In this document: positions 9,442 to 16,743 of the stretch, piece by piece
Layout: each line of letters opens with the position of its first letter
How positions within the stretch are numbered: position 1 is the first letter of the stretch
Origin: JAOTWJ01 sp036398175
GTDB lineage: Bacteria; Gemmatimonadota; Gemmatimonadetes; Gemmatimonadales; GWC2-71-9
Direction: 5' to 3'
Assembly: GCA_036398175.1 (NCBI GenBank)
Contig: DASWHL010000040.1
Coordinates: 1 to 17,755 of the forward strand
DNA length: 17,755 nt
Program-made: the position numbers and the translations under genes
The notes under the pieces: model-generated
Told to the model about the DNA's origin: nothing
What the model saw: the letters and a program-made list of their open reading frames with translations, nothing else
Databases searched by the model: none

Positions 9442-10884
9442 CTAGATCCCACAGGGGCGCTCACCCTGCGGGCCCTCGGCGGCATGGTCTTCCGCGAGCG
9501 CGAAGTGCGCCGTGAAATCGTCGTCGTGGCCCTCGGGCACGAACTCGCCCGACGAGAGCTGGCGGTACCGGCCGCGGTAGTCCCCGCGCGCCACGCGCTC
9601 CAGCATCTCCGCCAGGCGATCTACGTCGTCGGCCGTGTTGTAACACCCGAAGCTGGCCCGGACGAGGCCCGGCATGTCGGACTTGTCGCCGCGGGCCATC
9701 TGGGCGCGCCAGGTGGCGGTCTGGCCGGCGCTCAGGCCCAGGAGATGCACGACGTAGGGATGCGCGCAGAAGCAGCCGTGCCGCACCCCGATGCCGCCTT
9801 CATACCCCAGTACCGCGGCCACCAGGGCGTGCGGGACCTTCTCGAGATTGAACGGAATGACACCCACCTTCTCGCGCGCCCGGGACGGATCGGTCTCGCC
9901 GTAGATGCGGATGCCCGGCACGCGCGCCAGCCGTTCGAGCGCCCGCACCACCAGCGCGTTCTCATGGTCGGCCACCACGTCTATCCCCACGTCCAGCAGC
10001 GCGTTGGCGGCCGCGGCCAGCGCCACCGCGCCGATCACGTTGGGGCTGCCGGCCTCCTCGCGGTCCGGCGTGTCGGCCCAGATCACGTCGTCGAGCGTCA
10101 CCGCGTCCACCGTGCCGCCTCCCCGATACTCGGGCGCGGTCTCGAGGAACAGCTCGCGCGGAGCCACGAGGGCGCCCGTTCCGAACGGTGCGTACATCTT
10201 GTGCGCCGACAGCACGACGAAGTCGAGGTGCTCCGGGTCATTCTGTGGCCGCATGTCCACCGCCCGGTGCGGCGCCATCTGCGCCACGTCCACCAGGATG
10301 CGGGCTCCCGCCGCGTGCGCCTTGCGGGCCAGCCGGTGGATGGGCTGCACGAATCCGCTCACGTTGGAGGCGCCCGACACCGTCACCAGTGCCACGCGGC
10401 GGCCGTACTTGGCGAGCTGACGGTCGAAGTCCGCTTCGTCCAGCCGACCCTCCGGTGTGGCGCCCACGTGCACGACCTTGGCGGCGCGGCGCCACGGCAG
10501 GTCGTTCGAGTGGTGCTCGAGGATCGTGGTGAGAACCACGCCATCGGCGGGAATGGGCAGGCGGTACGACAGTTTGTTCACGGCCTCGGTGGTGTTCTTG
10601 CCGAAGATGACCGTATGGCGGTCCGGGTCCGCGCCCACGAACGCCGCCACGATACGGTGCGCGTGGTCGTAGGCGTTGGTCGAGAGGCGGGACTTGAAGC
10701 CGGCGCCGCGATGCACACTCGAGTAATACGGCAGAAATCGCTCGACCGCGTCAAGCACGTCGCGGAGCGCCGGGGTGCTCGCGGCGTTGTCGAGGTTGAG
10801 ATACGGCACGGTGGTGCCGTCGAGCAGGGGCACGGTGCGGTCAATGCCGACGATGCGGCTGCGCAGGCTGGCGGTAGTGGTCAT
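9442..10884 (-). CDS. Class V aminotransferase-fold cysteine desulfurase-like protein
   Basis: 480 residues from an ATG sharing ATGA with the end of the FAD subunit; a GAGGA lies just upstream. The PLP-binding lysine is Lys229 in SAHKMYAPFGTG, preceded by the PLP-pocket residues of EHHSNDLPWR and VDVAQMAPH. YLNLDNAASTPA near residue 30 is the usual N-terminal motif. The active-site loop RHGCFCAHPYV carries Cys373, equivalent to the sulfur-accepting cysteine of SufS-type enzymes, with Cys371 beside it. Known sulfurases of this fold (NifS4 of Rhodobacter; the N-terminal domain of ABA3/MOCOS) supply sulfur to the molybdenum cofactor of xanthine-dehydrogenase-family enzymes, and this gene is embedded with such an enzyme. 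The tail after about residue 440 is acidic and His-rich and ends in CGI, which adds a terminal cysteine. The role in molybdenum sulfuration is inferred from context. Confidence 0.85.
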   Translation of the reverse strand: MTTTASLRSRIVGIDRTVPLLDGTTVPYLNLDNAASTPALRDVLDAVERFLPYYSSVHRGAGFKSRLSTNAYDHAHRIVAAFVGADPDRHTVIFGKNTTEAVNKLSYRLPIPADGVVLTTILEHHSNDLPWRRAAKVVHVGATPEGRLDEADFDRQLAKYGRRVALVTVSGASNVSGFVQPIHRLARKAHAAGARILVDVAQMAPHRAVDMRPQNDPEHLDFVVLSAHKMYAPFGTGALVAPRELFLETAPEYRGGGTVDAVTLDDVIWADTPDREEAGSPNVIGAVALAAAANALLDVGIDVVADHENALVVRALERLARVPGIRIYGETDPSRAREKVGVIPFNLEKVPHALVAAVLGYEGGIGVRHGCFCAHPYVVHLLGLSAGQTATWRAQMARGDKSDMPGLVRASFGCYNTADDVDRLAEMLERVARGDYRGRYRQLSSGEFVPEGHDDDFTAHFALAEDHAAEGPQGERPCGI

Positions 10885-11930
10885 GATTCCTCGGGCGCGC
10901 GGGTGTCCGTTCCGGTTCGATGCGACGCGCGGCGCGCGCGCAGCTCCTCCAGCGTACGTCGCACGTACACCCGGGTCATTTCCTTCCGCCAGGCAAGTCC
11001 GAAATCCGTGTTGTCCATGGGCTTCGACGGCCGGAACGCCGCGCCGGCCGCGGCCTCGACGGCGTCGGGCTCGAGCCGCGAGCCGCGCAGAGCGTCCGCC
11101 GCCTCCGTCACGGCCTGCGGCCAGCTCGCGACGCCGCCCAGCACGATGCGCGCGTCGGCCACCGTGTCGCCGTCCCACCGCACCCAGGCCGCGACGCCGA
11201 GCACGGGGAAATCGAACGAGCCGCGCCGCCGCAGCTTGTGATACGTGGCGTCCCAGCCGTTGGTGGCGGGCAGCCGCACCTCGGCCAGGATCTCGTCCGG
11301 CTGTTTCGTGAGATACGCCATGCCGTCGTTGGCATAGAAACGGTCGGCCGGCACCACGCGCTCGCCGTCCGGGCCCACGAGCAGCAGCTCGGCGCCGAGG
11401 GCCACCATCACGGGCGCGAGGTCGGACGACTGCACCGCCCAGCAGCGCGGGCTCGACGGCGCCACCCAGCAGATGGCGCCGTCCTTCTTCATGCAGAAGT
11501 CAATGGCCTTCCGCCATTCGTACGACTGGTTGTAGTAGGTGCAGCGCGTATCGAGACAGAGGTTGCCGCCAAGGGTGCCCATGTTGCGGAGCAGGGGCGT
11601 GCTGATCAGCGCCGCGCCGTGCGCCACGACCGGATACCGCTTCCGGATCCGCCGGTGCTCGACAATGGCGGTGAGCGTCAAGCCCGGCCCCAGTGTCAGG
11701 CCACCTGCGGCCGCACCGCCGTCGCGCCGTTCCGCCGGTCGCTTCCGCAGCGGCTTGATTCCCGCCAGCGAGATCACGACCGCCGGCTCCTGATGCCGCC
11801 GCTTCATGTTCGGGTACAAATCGGTTCCGCCCGCGACGTACATACCTCCCGGTCCCGCGTCCTTCTTCCACTGAAGCGCCTGCTTCAGCGTCTTCGGCTG
11901 GAGGTAGGTGAACGAAGGCAGTCGCAGCAT
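10881..11930 (-). CDS. hcrB: FAD subunit of a 4-hydroxybenzoyl-CoA reductase-type molybdoenzyme, with extra [4Fe-4S] insertion
   Basis: This 349-residue protein belongs to the FAD-binding molybdopterin dehydrogenase family. FAD contacts lie in YVAGGTDLYPNMK (about 31-43) and in MGTLGGNLCLDTRC (about 117-130). After this second motif most relatives continue directly, but here an insertion holds four cysteines: Cys130, Cys146, Cys154 and Cys163. The intervals of 16, 8 and 9 equal those of the ligands of the additional [4Fe-4S] cluster in 4-hydroxybenzoyl-CoA reductase beta (recalled as 122, 138, 146, 155). The CO-dehydrogenase-like C-terminal domain spans about 230-330. The subunit passes electrons between FAD and the iron-sulfur subunit. 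The gene starts 3 bases after the large-subunit stop and overlaps the desulfurase by ATGA. The symbol marks the family; the true substrate may differ. Confidence 0.88.
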   Translation of the reverse strand: MLRLPSFTYLQPKTLKQALQWKKDAGPGGMYVAGGTDLYPNMKRRHQEPAVVISLAGIKPLRKRPAERRDGGAAAGGLTLGPGLTLTAIVEHRRIRKRYPVVAHGAALISTPLLRNMGTLGGNLCLDTRCTYYNQSYEWRKAIDFCMKKDGAICWVAPSSPRCWAVQSSDLAPVMVALGAELLLVGPDGERVVPADRFYANDGMAYLTKQPDEILAEVRLPATNGWDATYHKLRRRGSFDFPVLGVAAWVRWDGDTVADARIVLGGVASWPQAVTEAADALRGSRLEPDAVEAAAGAAFRPSKPMDNTDFGLAWRKEMTRVYVRRTLEELRARRASHRTGTDTRAPEES

Positions 11931-11933
11931 GGC

Positions 11934-14465
11934 CTAGTGCTGCCTCTCCGATGGAACCCCATCCATCTCTCTGCCCCTATGCCCCTCGTTTCCGTGGGTT
12001 GCCTTCCCATCCCCTCCCTCCCACGGCGTCGCCACGCGGACGGGCTCGGGCCAGGGGATGGGGGGGAAGGCCGTGGGTCCGGTGCGGCCGTCGCCGCCGC
12101 GCGCCTTTTCCCTGAGGGCGCGGAGCACCTTCTCGGGGCTGATGGGTACTTCGTCCACGCGCACGCCCACGGCATCGAAGACCGCGTTGGCCACCGCGGG
12201 CGGGATGGGCAGCAGCGGTCCCTGCCCGACCTCCTTGGCGCCGAACGGTCCGTTGGGATCCGGATCCTCGATCAGATAGGTCTCGACGTCGCACATCTCG
12301 AGCGTGGTGGGGCTCTTGTACTCGAGCAGGCTCGGGATCTTGTGCACGATGCCGCGATTCTCGCGGTAGGCCATTTCCTCCATCAGCGCCTCGCCGAGCC
12401 CCATGTAGACGCTGCCCTCGACCTGGCCGATCACCGCCGCGGGGTTGAGGCACTGGCCCACGTCGTGGGCAATCCAGACCTTGGGGACGCGAACGATCCC
12501 GGTGTCGGGGTCCACCTCGACCTCGGCCACGGCCGCCGAGTAGGAGTAGGCGGGCGACGGCCCCACGCCGGCTCCGCGGTACCGGCCGGGCGAGGGCGGC
12601 GGCGTATACGAGCCCACCGTGCCGACCGTGCCGTGCCGCGCCTCGGCCCGCTGGACTGCTTCGGCGAACGACAGGCCCGTGGCGGGGTCGGCGGCGTCGA
12701 ACACGCGTCCCTCCGCGAACACGAGCCGCTCCGCGGGCACGTCGAGCGCGGCCGCGGCGTGGCGGGCCAGGATCTCGCGGGCGCGGTCCGCCGCCTGGAG
12801 CGCGGCGTTGCCGCTCATCAGGGTCACGCGGCTCGAATAGCTGCCGAGATCCACCGGCGTCAGATCCGTGTCGGCGGTGACGACGGTGATCTCGCTGAAC
12901 GGGACGCCCAGCACTTCGGACACGAGGGTGGCCAGGATCGAGTCGGAGCCCTGGCCGATCTCGGTCGAGCCGCAGAAGATCGTGACGCCGCCCCCACGGT
13001 CGCACTTGAGCTGCACGCCGGAGTGCGGCATGTCGTTCCAGTAGATCGGGAGCCCCGCGCCGCTGAGATAGCTCGAGCACGCGAGCCCCAGTCCGCGGCC
13101 ATGGCCCAGCCGTCCGCGACGCTCCTTCCAGTGGGAGGCGGCGACCACCCGCGCGATGCAGGCCCCCAGACCCATCGAGCCCACCCGCAGCCAGTTGGCG
13201 GTGAGCGTGTCGGCCGGGACGAGGTGGCGTAACCGCAGCTCCGCGGGGTCCATGCCCAGGTCGGCCGCGATCTTGTCGAGCTGGACTTCGAGCGCGAACC
13301 GCGGCTGCGGAGTGCCGTGGCCCCGCTTGGGGCCGCACGGCGGCTTGTTGGTAAAGGCGCGCGCCCCCTCGAACTTGTAGCGCTCCACCTGGTACGTGAC
13401 GGTCTGGAGCGCGCCCGTGTAGTAGGTGCTGGCGACCCCGTACGAGCCGTAGCCGCCGCCGTCCAGCAGCGTGCGGAAGTGCAGGGCGGTGAGCTTGCCG
13501 TCCCGCGTCACACCGGACTTGACCCACATGAGCGTGGGGTGGCGGCCGCGGTGACAGTAGAAGACTTCCTCTCGCGTGAGTGTAATCTTGACCGGCCGGC
13601 CCGTGAGCATGGCCAGTTTGGCTACGACGATCTCGTGGCTGAACGGATCGCTCTTGCCGCCGAACCCGCCGCCGTTGGGCGTTGCCACGACGCGGATCCG
13701 GCCCGGGGCCAGCTCGAGCACCTTGGCCAGCGCCCGGTGCACGTAGTGCGGCGTCTGGGTGGACGACCACAGGGTGAGCCGTCCGTCCGGCGTCCACTCC
13801 GCGAGCGAGGCATGCTGTTCCATGGGGAGGTGCGTGCTGCCGGCGTAGAAGTAGAGGTCTTCGCGCACGTGGTGCGCGCCGGCGAATCCCTCCTCGACAT
13901 CGCCGAACTCCAGGCTCACGAGCTTGTGCAGGTTGCCGGCGTCGCCGTAGTCGTGGATCGGCGTCTCGGCGGGCGCGATGGCGTCGGCGGGATCCGCCAC
14001 GGCCGGAAGCGGCTCGTACTCCACCGCGATGAGATCCACCGCCGCGGCCGCGACCTCCTCGGTGGTCGCGGCCACGGCCGCCACCGGGTCTCCCACGAAG
14101 CGGACGCGGTCCGGGCAGAGTGCGTGCTCGTCCTGGCTCACGGGGAGGATGCCGAAGGGGATGGGCAGGTCCGCGCCGGTGAGCACCGCGTGCACCCCGT
14201 CGAGCGCCAGCGCCCCGCTCACGTCAATGCCGGTGATGCGGGCGTGCGCGTGCGGGCTCCGCAACAACTTGCAATGGAGCATCCGCGGCAGCGCCAGATC
14301 GTCGGCGAACCGCGTGCGGCCGGTGACTTTGCCGACCGCGTCGGTGCGGCGGTGGGGGGTGCCGACCACCCGGAACCGCGCTCCGCCATCGGCGGGCGGG
14401 TGAGCGGGCGGGGCGGCGGGCCGCTCGGCCCGTCGGTCAGTCGCCCGGTCGAGCCGGTCGCTCAC
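11934..14465 (-). CDS. hcrA: Molybdopterin-binding catalytic subunit, 4-hydroxybenzoyl-CoA reductase-type
   Basis: 843 residues from a GTG at 14465, coupled by GTGA to the 2Fe-2S subunit and preceded by GGAGGG 3 bases upstream. After a low-complexity Pro/Ala/Arg extension (1-35) the aldehyde oxidase/xanthine dehydrogenase a/b hammerhead domain begins near GKVTGRTRFADD. Cofactor-binding motifs follow: NGGGFGGKSDPF, PPCGPKRGHGTPQPRFALE (Arg381), GSTEIGQGSDS and GSYSSRVTLMSGNA. The catalytic base is Glu745 in GPFGAKEVGQG. PPCG-RGHGT and SYSSRVT match HcrA as I recall it and differ from CO dehydrogenase, which has AYRCSFR at the first position. HcrA removes the phenolic hydroxyl of 4-hydroxybenzoyl-CoA using low-potential electrons. 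Here the substrate is unproven, and no CoA ligase is in view. The last 45 residues are Gly/Glu-rich and partly repeat-coded. Confidence 0.87.
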   Translation of the reverse strand: MSDRLDRATDRRAERPAAPPAHPPADGGARFRVVGTPHRRTDAVGKVTGRTRFADDLALPRMLHCKLLRSPHAHARITGIDVSGALALDGVHAVLTGADLPIPFGILPVSQDEHALCPDRVRFVGDPVAAVAATTEEVAAAAVDLIAVEYEPLPAVADPADAIAPAETPIHDYGDAGNLHKLVSLEFGDVEEGFAGAHHVREDLYFYAGSTHLPMEQHASLAEWTPDGRLTLWSSTQTPHYVHRALAKVLELAPGRIRVVATPNGGGFGGKSDPFSHEIVVAKLAMLTGRPVKITLTREEVFYCHRGRHPTLMWVKSGVTRDGKLTALHFRTLLDGGGYGSYGVASTYYTGALQTVTYQVERYKFEGARAFTNKPPCGPKRGHGTPQPRFALEVQLDKIAADLGMDPAELRLRHLVPADTLTANWLRVGSMGLGACIARVVAASHWKERRGRLGHGRGLGLACSSYLSGAGLPIYWNDMPHSGVQLKCDRGGGVTIFCGSTEIGQGSDSILATLVSEVLGVPFSEITVVTADTDLTPVDLGSYSSRVTLMSGNAALQAADRAREILARHAAAALDVPAERLVFAEGRVFDAADPATGLSFAEAVQRAEARHGTVGTVGSYTPPPSPGRYRGAGVGPSPAYSYSAAVAEVEVDPDTGIVRVPKVWIAHDVGQCLNPAAVIGQVEGSVYMGLGEALMEEMAYRENRGIVHKIPSLLEYKSPTTLEMCDVETYLIEDPDPNGPFGAKEVGQGPLLPIPPAVANAVFDAVGVRVDEVPISPEKVLRALREKARGGDGRTGPTAFPPIPWPEPVRVATPWEGGDGKATHGNEGHRGREMDGVPSERQH
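11971..11987. repeat. Two 9-bp units at the end of the catalytic subunit gene
   Basis: On the plus strand CTGCCCCTA and TGCCCCTC form two imperfect units of the CTGCCCCTC family found perfect at 16764-16790. Here they lie antisense in the sequence coding the low-complexity C-terminal tail of the molybdopterin subunit. Confidence 0.45.
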
Positions 14466-14980
14466 GAACCCTCCGTCGGTCCGGTCGGCCGCCGCATCGT
14501 CTCCGCCGCAACCTCGACCGCCTCGTAGATTCGGTGATAGCCGGTGCAGCGGCACAGGTTTCCGGCGAGCGCGTCCTTGATCTCCGCCCGGGTGGGGGAC
14601 GGATTGGCGTCGAGCAACGCTTCGGCGGCGAGCAGGAACCCCGGCGTGCAGTAGCCGCACTGCGCCGCGCCGAGGTCGGCAAAGGCCTCCTGGAGCGGGT
14701 GGAGACCCTCGCCGGTGGCCATTCCCTCGACGGTCCGGACGCGGCGGCCGTCACAGGCCAGTGCCAGCACCAGACAGGAGAGCACCGGGATGTCGTCGAG
14801 CAGCACTGTACAGGTCCCGCACTCGCCCAGCTCGCACCCATGCTTGGTGCCCGTGAGGCCGAGATCCTCGCGGAGCACCTCGAGCAGGGTCTTGTGCGGC
14901 GCGAACGCGACCCGGAGGGACTCGCCGTTCACCTCGAGGGTCAGAACGGCGGGGTCAGGTGCCTTCCGGCTTGGGGGCAA
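14462..14980 (-). CDS. hcrC: [2Fe-2S] subunit of the molybdoenzyme
   Basis: 172 residues. The N-terminal plant-ferredoxin-like domain binds one [2Fe-2S] cluster through Cys49, Cys54, Cys57 and Cys69 (KHGCELGECGTC, then LSC). The helical C-terminal domain binds the second through Cys108, Cys111, Cys143 and Cys145 (QCGYCTPGF and NLCRCTGYH). This is the complete pattern of CoxS/HcrC-type small subunits and carries electrons between the molybdenum site and the FAD subunit. The start is doubtful. TTG at 14980 overlaps the preceding YggX-like gene by 26 bases; in-frame CTG or GTG codons closer to the first beta strand (LEVNGES) would give a more usual N-terminus. Its stop overlaps the large-subunit GTG by GTGA. 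Confidence 0.9.
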   Translation of the reverse strand: MPPSRKAPDPAVLTLEVNGESLRVAFAPHKTLLEVLREDLGLTGTKHGCELGECGTCTVLLDDIPVLSCLVLALACDGRRVRTVEGMATGEGLHPLQEAFADLGAAQCGYCTPGFLLAAEALLDANPSPTRAEIKDALAGNLCRCTGYHRIYEAVEVAAETMRRPTGPTEGS

Positions 14981-15200
14981 ACAGGAACGCCTCGGTCTGC
15001 TGGGTGAGGAACTGCCGGGCCTGGGGATCCCGGAGGTTGAGACCGTAATGATTGATCAGCGCGGTCTGGTGCTGGAGCCACGCCTGCCAGCAGGTGGCGC
15101 ACACGCGCTCGTACACCTGCGTGCCCATCGAGCCCGGCATGGGTGGGCCGGCCAGCCGGGGCTCGGCCGCCCCGCACCGGGTACACTGAAACACCGTCAT
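14955..15200 (-). CDS. Zinc-ribbon YggX-like Fe(2+)-trafficking protein
   Basis: 81 residues. The C-terminal half matches the Fe(II)-trafficking/oxidative damage protection family: VYERVCATCWQAWLQHQT, then ALINHYGLNLRD and FLTQQTEAFLF align with the E. coli YggX pattern of IYNEISKEAW, QTMLINEKKLN and VNFLF. Unlike E. coli YggX, it has two CxxC pairs (Cys6/Cys9 and Cys34/Cys37) that would bind a metal such as zinc and fuse a small ribbon onto the fold. YggX protects iron-sulfur enzymes and may deliver iron. As first gene of an operon coding an enzyme with three iron-sulfur clusters, it could serve assembly or protection of those clusters. A TAGATT box ends 8 bases before the ATG, suggesting a leaderless start for the whole operon. 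Confidence 0.75.
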   Translation of the reverse strand: MTVFQCTRCGAAEPRLAGPPMPGSMGTQVYERVCATCWQAWLQHQTALINHYGLNLRDPQARQFLTQQTEAFLFAPKPEGT

Positions 15201-15208
15201 GGAGGTCG

Positions 15209-15218
15209 AATCTAATCT
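15209..15218. promoter_or_regulatory. Overlapping divergent -10 boxes
   Basis: Minus-strand TAGATT (15214-15209) lies 8 bases before the YggX-like ATG. Plus-strand TAATCT (15213-15218) could serve the dipeptidase operon. The two hexamers share two bases. No convincing -35 box is seen for either, so this is a tentative call from the -10 boxes and from the divergent gene arrangement. Confidence 0.35.
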
Positions 15219-15265
15219 TGCCACGGGAGGGGCGCGACCGCACACTTCAGCAACCGGCGGCGGGT

Positions 15266-15433
15266 TTGTGCGACCGTTGCCGCCACGCCAAGGTCGTGAC
15301 GAGCGACCGCGGCGCGACGTTTCTGCTGTGCCGGTTGTCCGCCGTGGATGCGAATTTCCCGAAGTACCCCCGGCTCCCGGTGCTGGCGTGCGCGGGGTTT
15401 TCCCCGGAGCCCTTACCCCAGGACCAATCATGA
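15266..15433 (+). CDS. Small four-cysteine protein, probable zinc-binding
   Basis: A 55-residue product begins LCDRCRHAKVV at a TTG and ends by ATGA overlap with the dipeptidase start, which is the main evidence that it is translated. A TTG at 15218 would add 16 residues. The cysteines form a CxxC pair at the N-terminus (CDRC), one in FLLCRLS and one in VLACAGF, a likely metal site. FPKYPRLPVL between the last two cysteines looks like a conserved core. I have the impression of similar short proteins in Gemmatimonadota and Acidobacteriota but know no function or family name. Coupling suggests a role connected with the exported dipeptidase operon, or simply a leader gene. Confidence 0.6.
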   Translation: MCDRCRHAKVVTSDRGATFLLCRLSAVDANFPKYPRLPVLACAGFSPEPLPQDQS

Positions 15434-16743
15434 ACGTGTTCCGCCGTCTGACGCGCACCCACCGGCGTGCCCTCACCGCCCTCACTGCCCTCACTGCCCT
15501 GACCGCCGTGCCCGTCGCCGCCCAGACCGATAGCCTCCTGGTCCGGGCCAGGGCCATCATGCGCGAAGTCCCGCTGATAGACGGGCACAACGACCTCCCG
15601 TGGGAGATGCGGACGCGATGGCTGAGCTTCGACTCCGTGGACATCGCGCGGCCCACGGACATGATGACCGACATTGCGCGGCTCAGGGACGGCATGGTCG
15701 GCGCGCAGTTCTGGTCCACGTACTCGTCGGCGGATCTGGAACACCGCGGCGCCGCGCGTATCGGAATGGAGCAGGGTGACATCGTGCACCGGATGGTGGA
15801 GCGGTATCCCGACGTGTTCGAGATGGCCGGCACCGCCGACGACATCGTCCGGATCCATCGTGCCGGGAAGATCGCGTCGCTGCTCGGGCTCGAGGGCGGG
15901 CACATGATCGAGAACTCGCTCGGGCTGCTGCGCGCGTTCTACCGGGACGGCGTGCGGTACATGACGCTCACCCACGGCCTCACCACCGACTGGGCCGACG
16001 CCGCCACGGACGCGCCGCGCCACGGCGGCCTGTCGCGTTTCGGCGAGGAAGTCATGCGGGAGATGAACCGGCTCGGCATGCTCGTGGATCTCTCGCACGT
16101 CTCCGACTCGACCATGTGGGACGTGCTGCGGGTGGCCGCGGCGCCGGTGATCTACTCGCATTCGTCGTCCCGCCGGTTCGCGCCGCACCTGCGCAACGTC
16201 CCGGACGACATCGCCCGGGCGGTGGGCGGGCAGGGTGGCGTGATCATGGTGACGTTCGTGCCCGATTTCATCTACATGCCGAGCTACGAGTACGGCGCGG
16301 CGCTGGACAGCGTGGGACCGGCGGTGCTGGCGGCCACCGGCGACTCGGCGGCCGCGCGGGACTCGGTGCGGGCCTGGCGGGCCCGTCGCCCTCCCCAGTC
16401 GCTCCCGGAGCTGGGCGTCGTGGCCGATCACGTCGAGCACCTGCGCGACGTGGCCGGGGTGGACCACGTGGGGCTCGGCAGCGACTTCGACGGGATCAGC
16501 TCGACGCCGCGCGGGCTCGAGGACGTCTCGACCTTCCCGGCCCTGGTGGCCGAGCTGCTGCGGCGCGGCTGGAGCGACGGCGACGTGAAGCGGGTGATCG
16601 GTCTCAACGTGTTGCGGGTGATGCGCGAGGCCGAGCGGGTGGCCGCCCGGCTCCAGCGCGAGCGCCCGGCAAGCACGGCGCAAATCGAGATCGTGGATGG
16701 GTGGGTGACGAAACCACGGTTGTTCGGCCCGGAGGGCAGGTGA
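15430..16743 (+). CDS. Exported membrane dipeptidase (peptidase family M19)
   Basis: 437 residues with a signal peptide (about 1-32, LTA repeats, ending VAAQ). The binuclear zinc site of renal dipeptidase is complete: His53 and Asp55 (DGHNDLP), bridging Glu155 (GLEGGH), His223 (DLSHVSD), His244 (YSHSSSR) and Asp352 (GLGSDFDG). The 21-residue interval between the two later histidines matches the mammalian enzyme. M19 enzymes hydrolyse dipeptides, accept D-residues at the C-terminal position, and also cleave dehydropeptides (the old name is dehydropeptidase I). Translation is coupled to the small cysteine protein upstream and by GTGA to the DUF4440 gene downstream. It should act in the periplasm or at the surface, supplying amino acids from peptides or cell-wall fragments. 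The exact substrate is unknown. Confidence 0.93.
   Translation: MNVFRRLTRTHRRALTALTALTALTAVPVAAQTDSLLVRARAIMREVPLIDGHNDLPWEMRTRWLSFDSVDIARPTDMMTDIARLRDGMVGAQFWSTYSSADLEHRGAARIGMEQGDIVHRMVERYPDVFEMAGTADDIVRIHRAGKIASLLGLEGGHMIENSLGLLRAFYRDGVRYMTLTHGLTTDWADAATDAPRHGGLSRFGEEVMREMNRLGMLVDLSHVSDSTMWDVLRVAAAPVIYSHSSSRRFAPHLRNVPDDIARAVGGQGGVIMVTFVPDFIYMPSYEYGAALDSVGPAVLAATGDSAAARDSVRAWRARRPPQSLPELGVVADHVEHLRDVAGVDHVGLGSDFDGISSTPRGLEDVSTFPALVAELLRRGWSDGDVKRVIGLNVLRVMREAERVAARLQRERPASTAQIEIVDGWVTKPRLFGPEGR
15472..15507 (+). repeat. 9-bp tandem repeat in the dipeptidase signal peptide
   Basis: Four units in register: CTCACCGCC, CTCACTGCC, CTCACTGCC and CTGACCGCC. They encode repeated Leu-Thr-Ala, the hydrophobic core of the signal peptide. 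Gain or loss of a unit would lengthen or shorten the core by three residues without a frameshift. Confidence 0.8.

Noticed and set aside
10920..13232. A 770-codon open frame on the plus strand
   Set aside because: It is antisense to the FAD and molybdopterin subunits, with a composition typical of a shadow frame and no recognisable motif.
10881..14980. Aerobic CO dehydrogenase (CoxMSL)
   Set aside because: The gene set looks similar, but the large subunit lacks the AYRCSFR active-site motif and the FAD subunit has the four-cysteine insertion of 4-hydroxybenzoyl-CoA reductase.
15472..15507. CRISPR-like repeat array
   Set aside because: The units are 9 bases, directly adjacent without spacers, and code in frame for a signal peptide.
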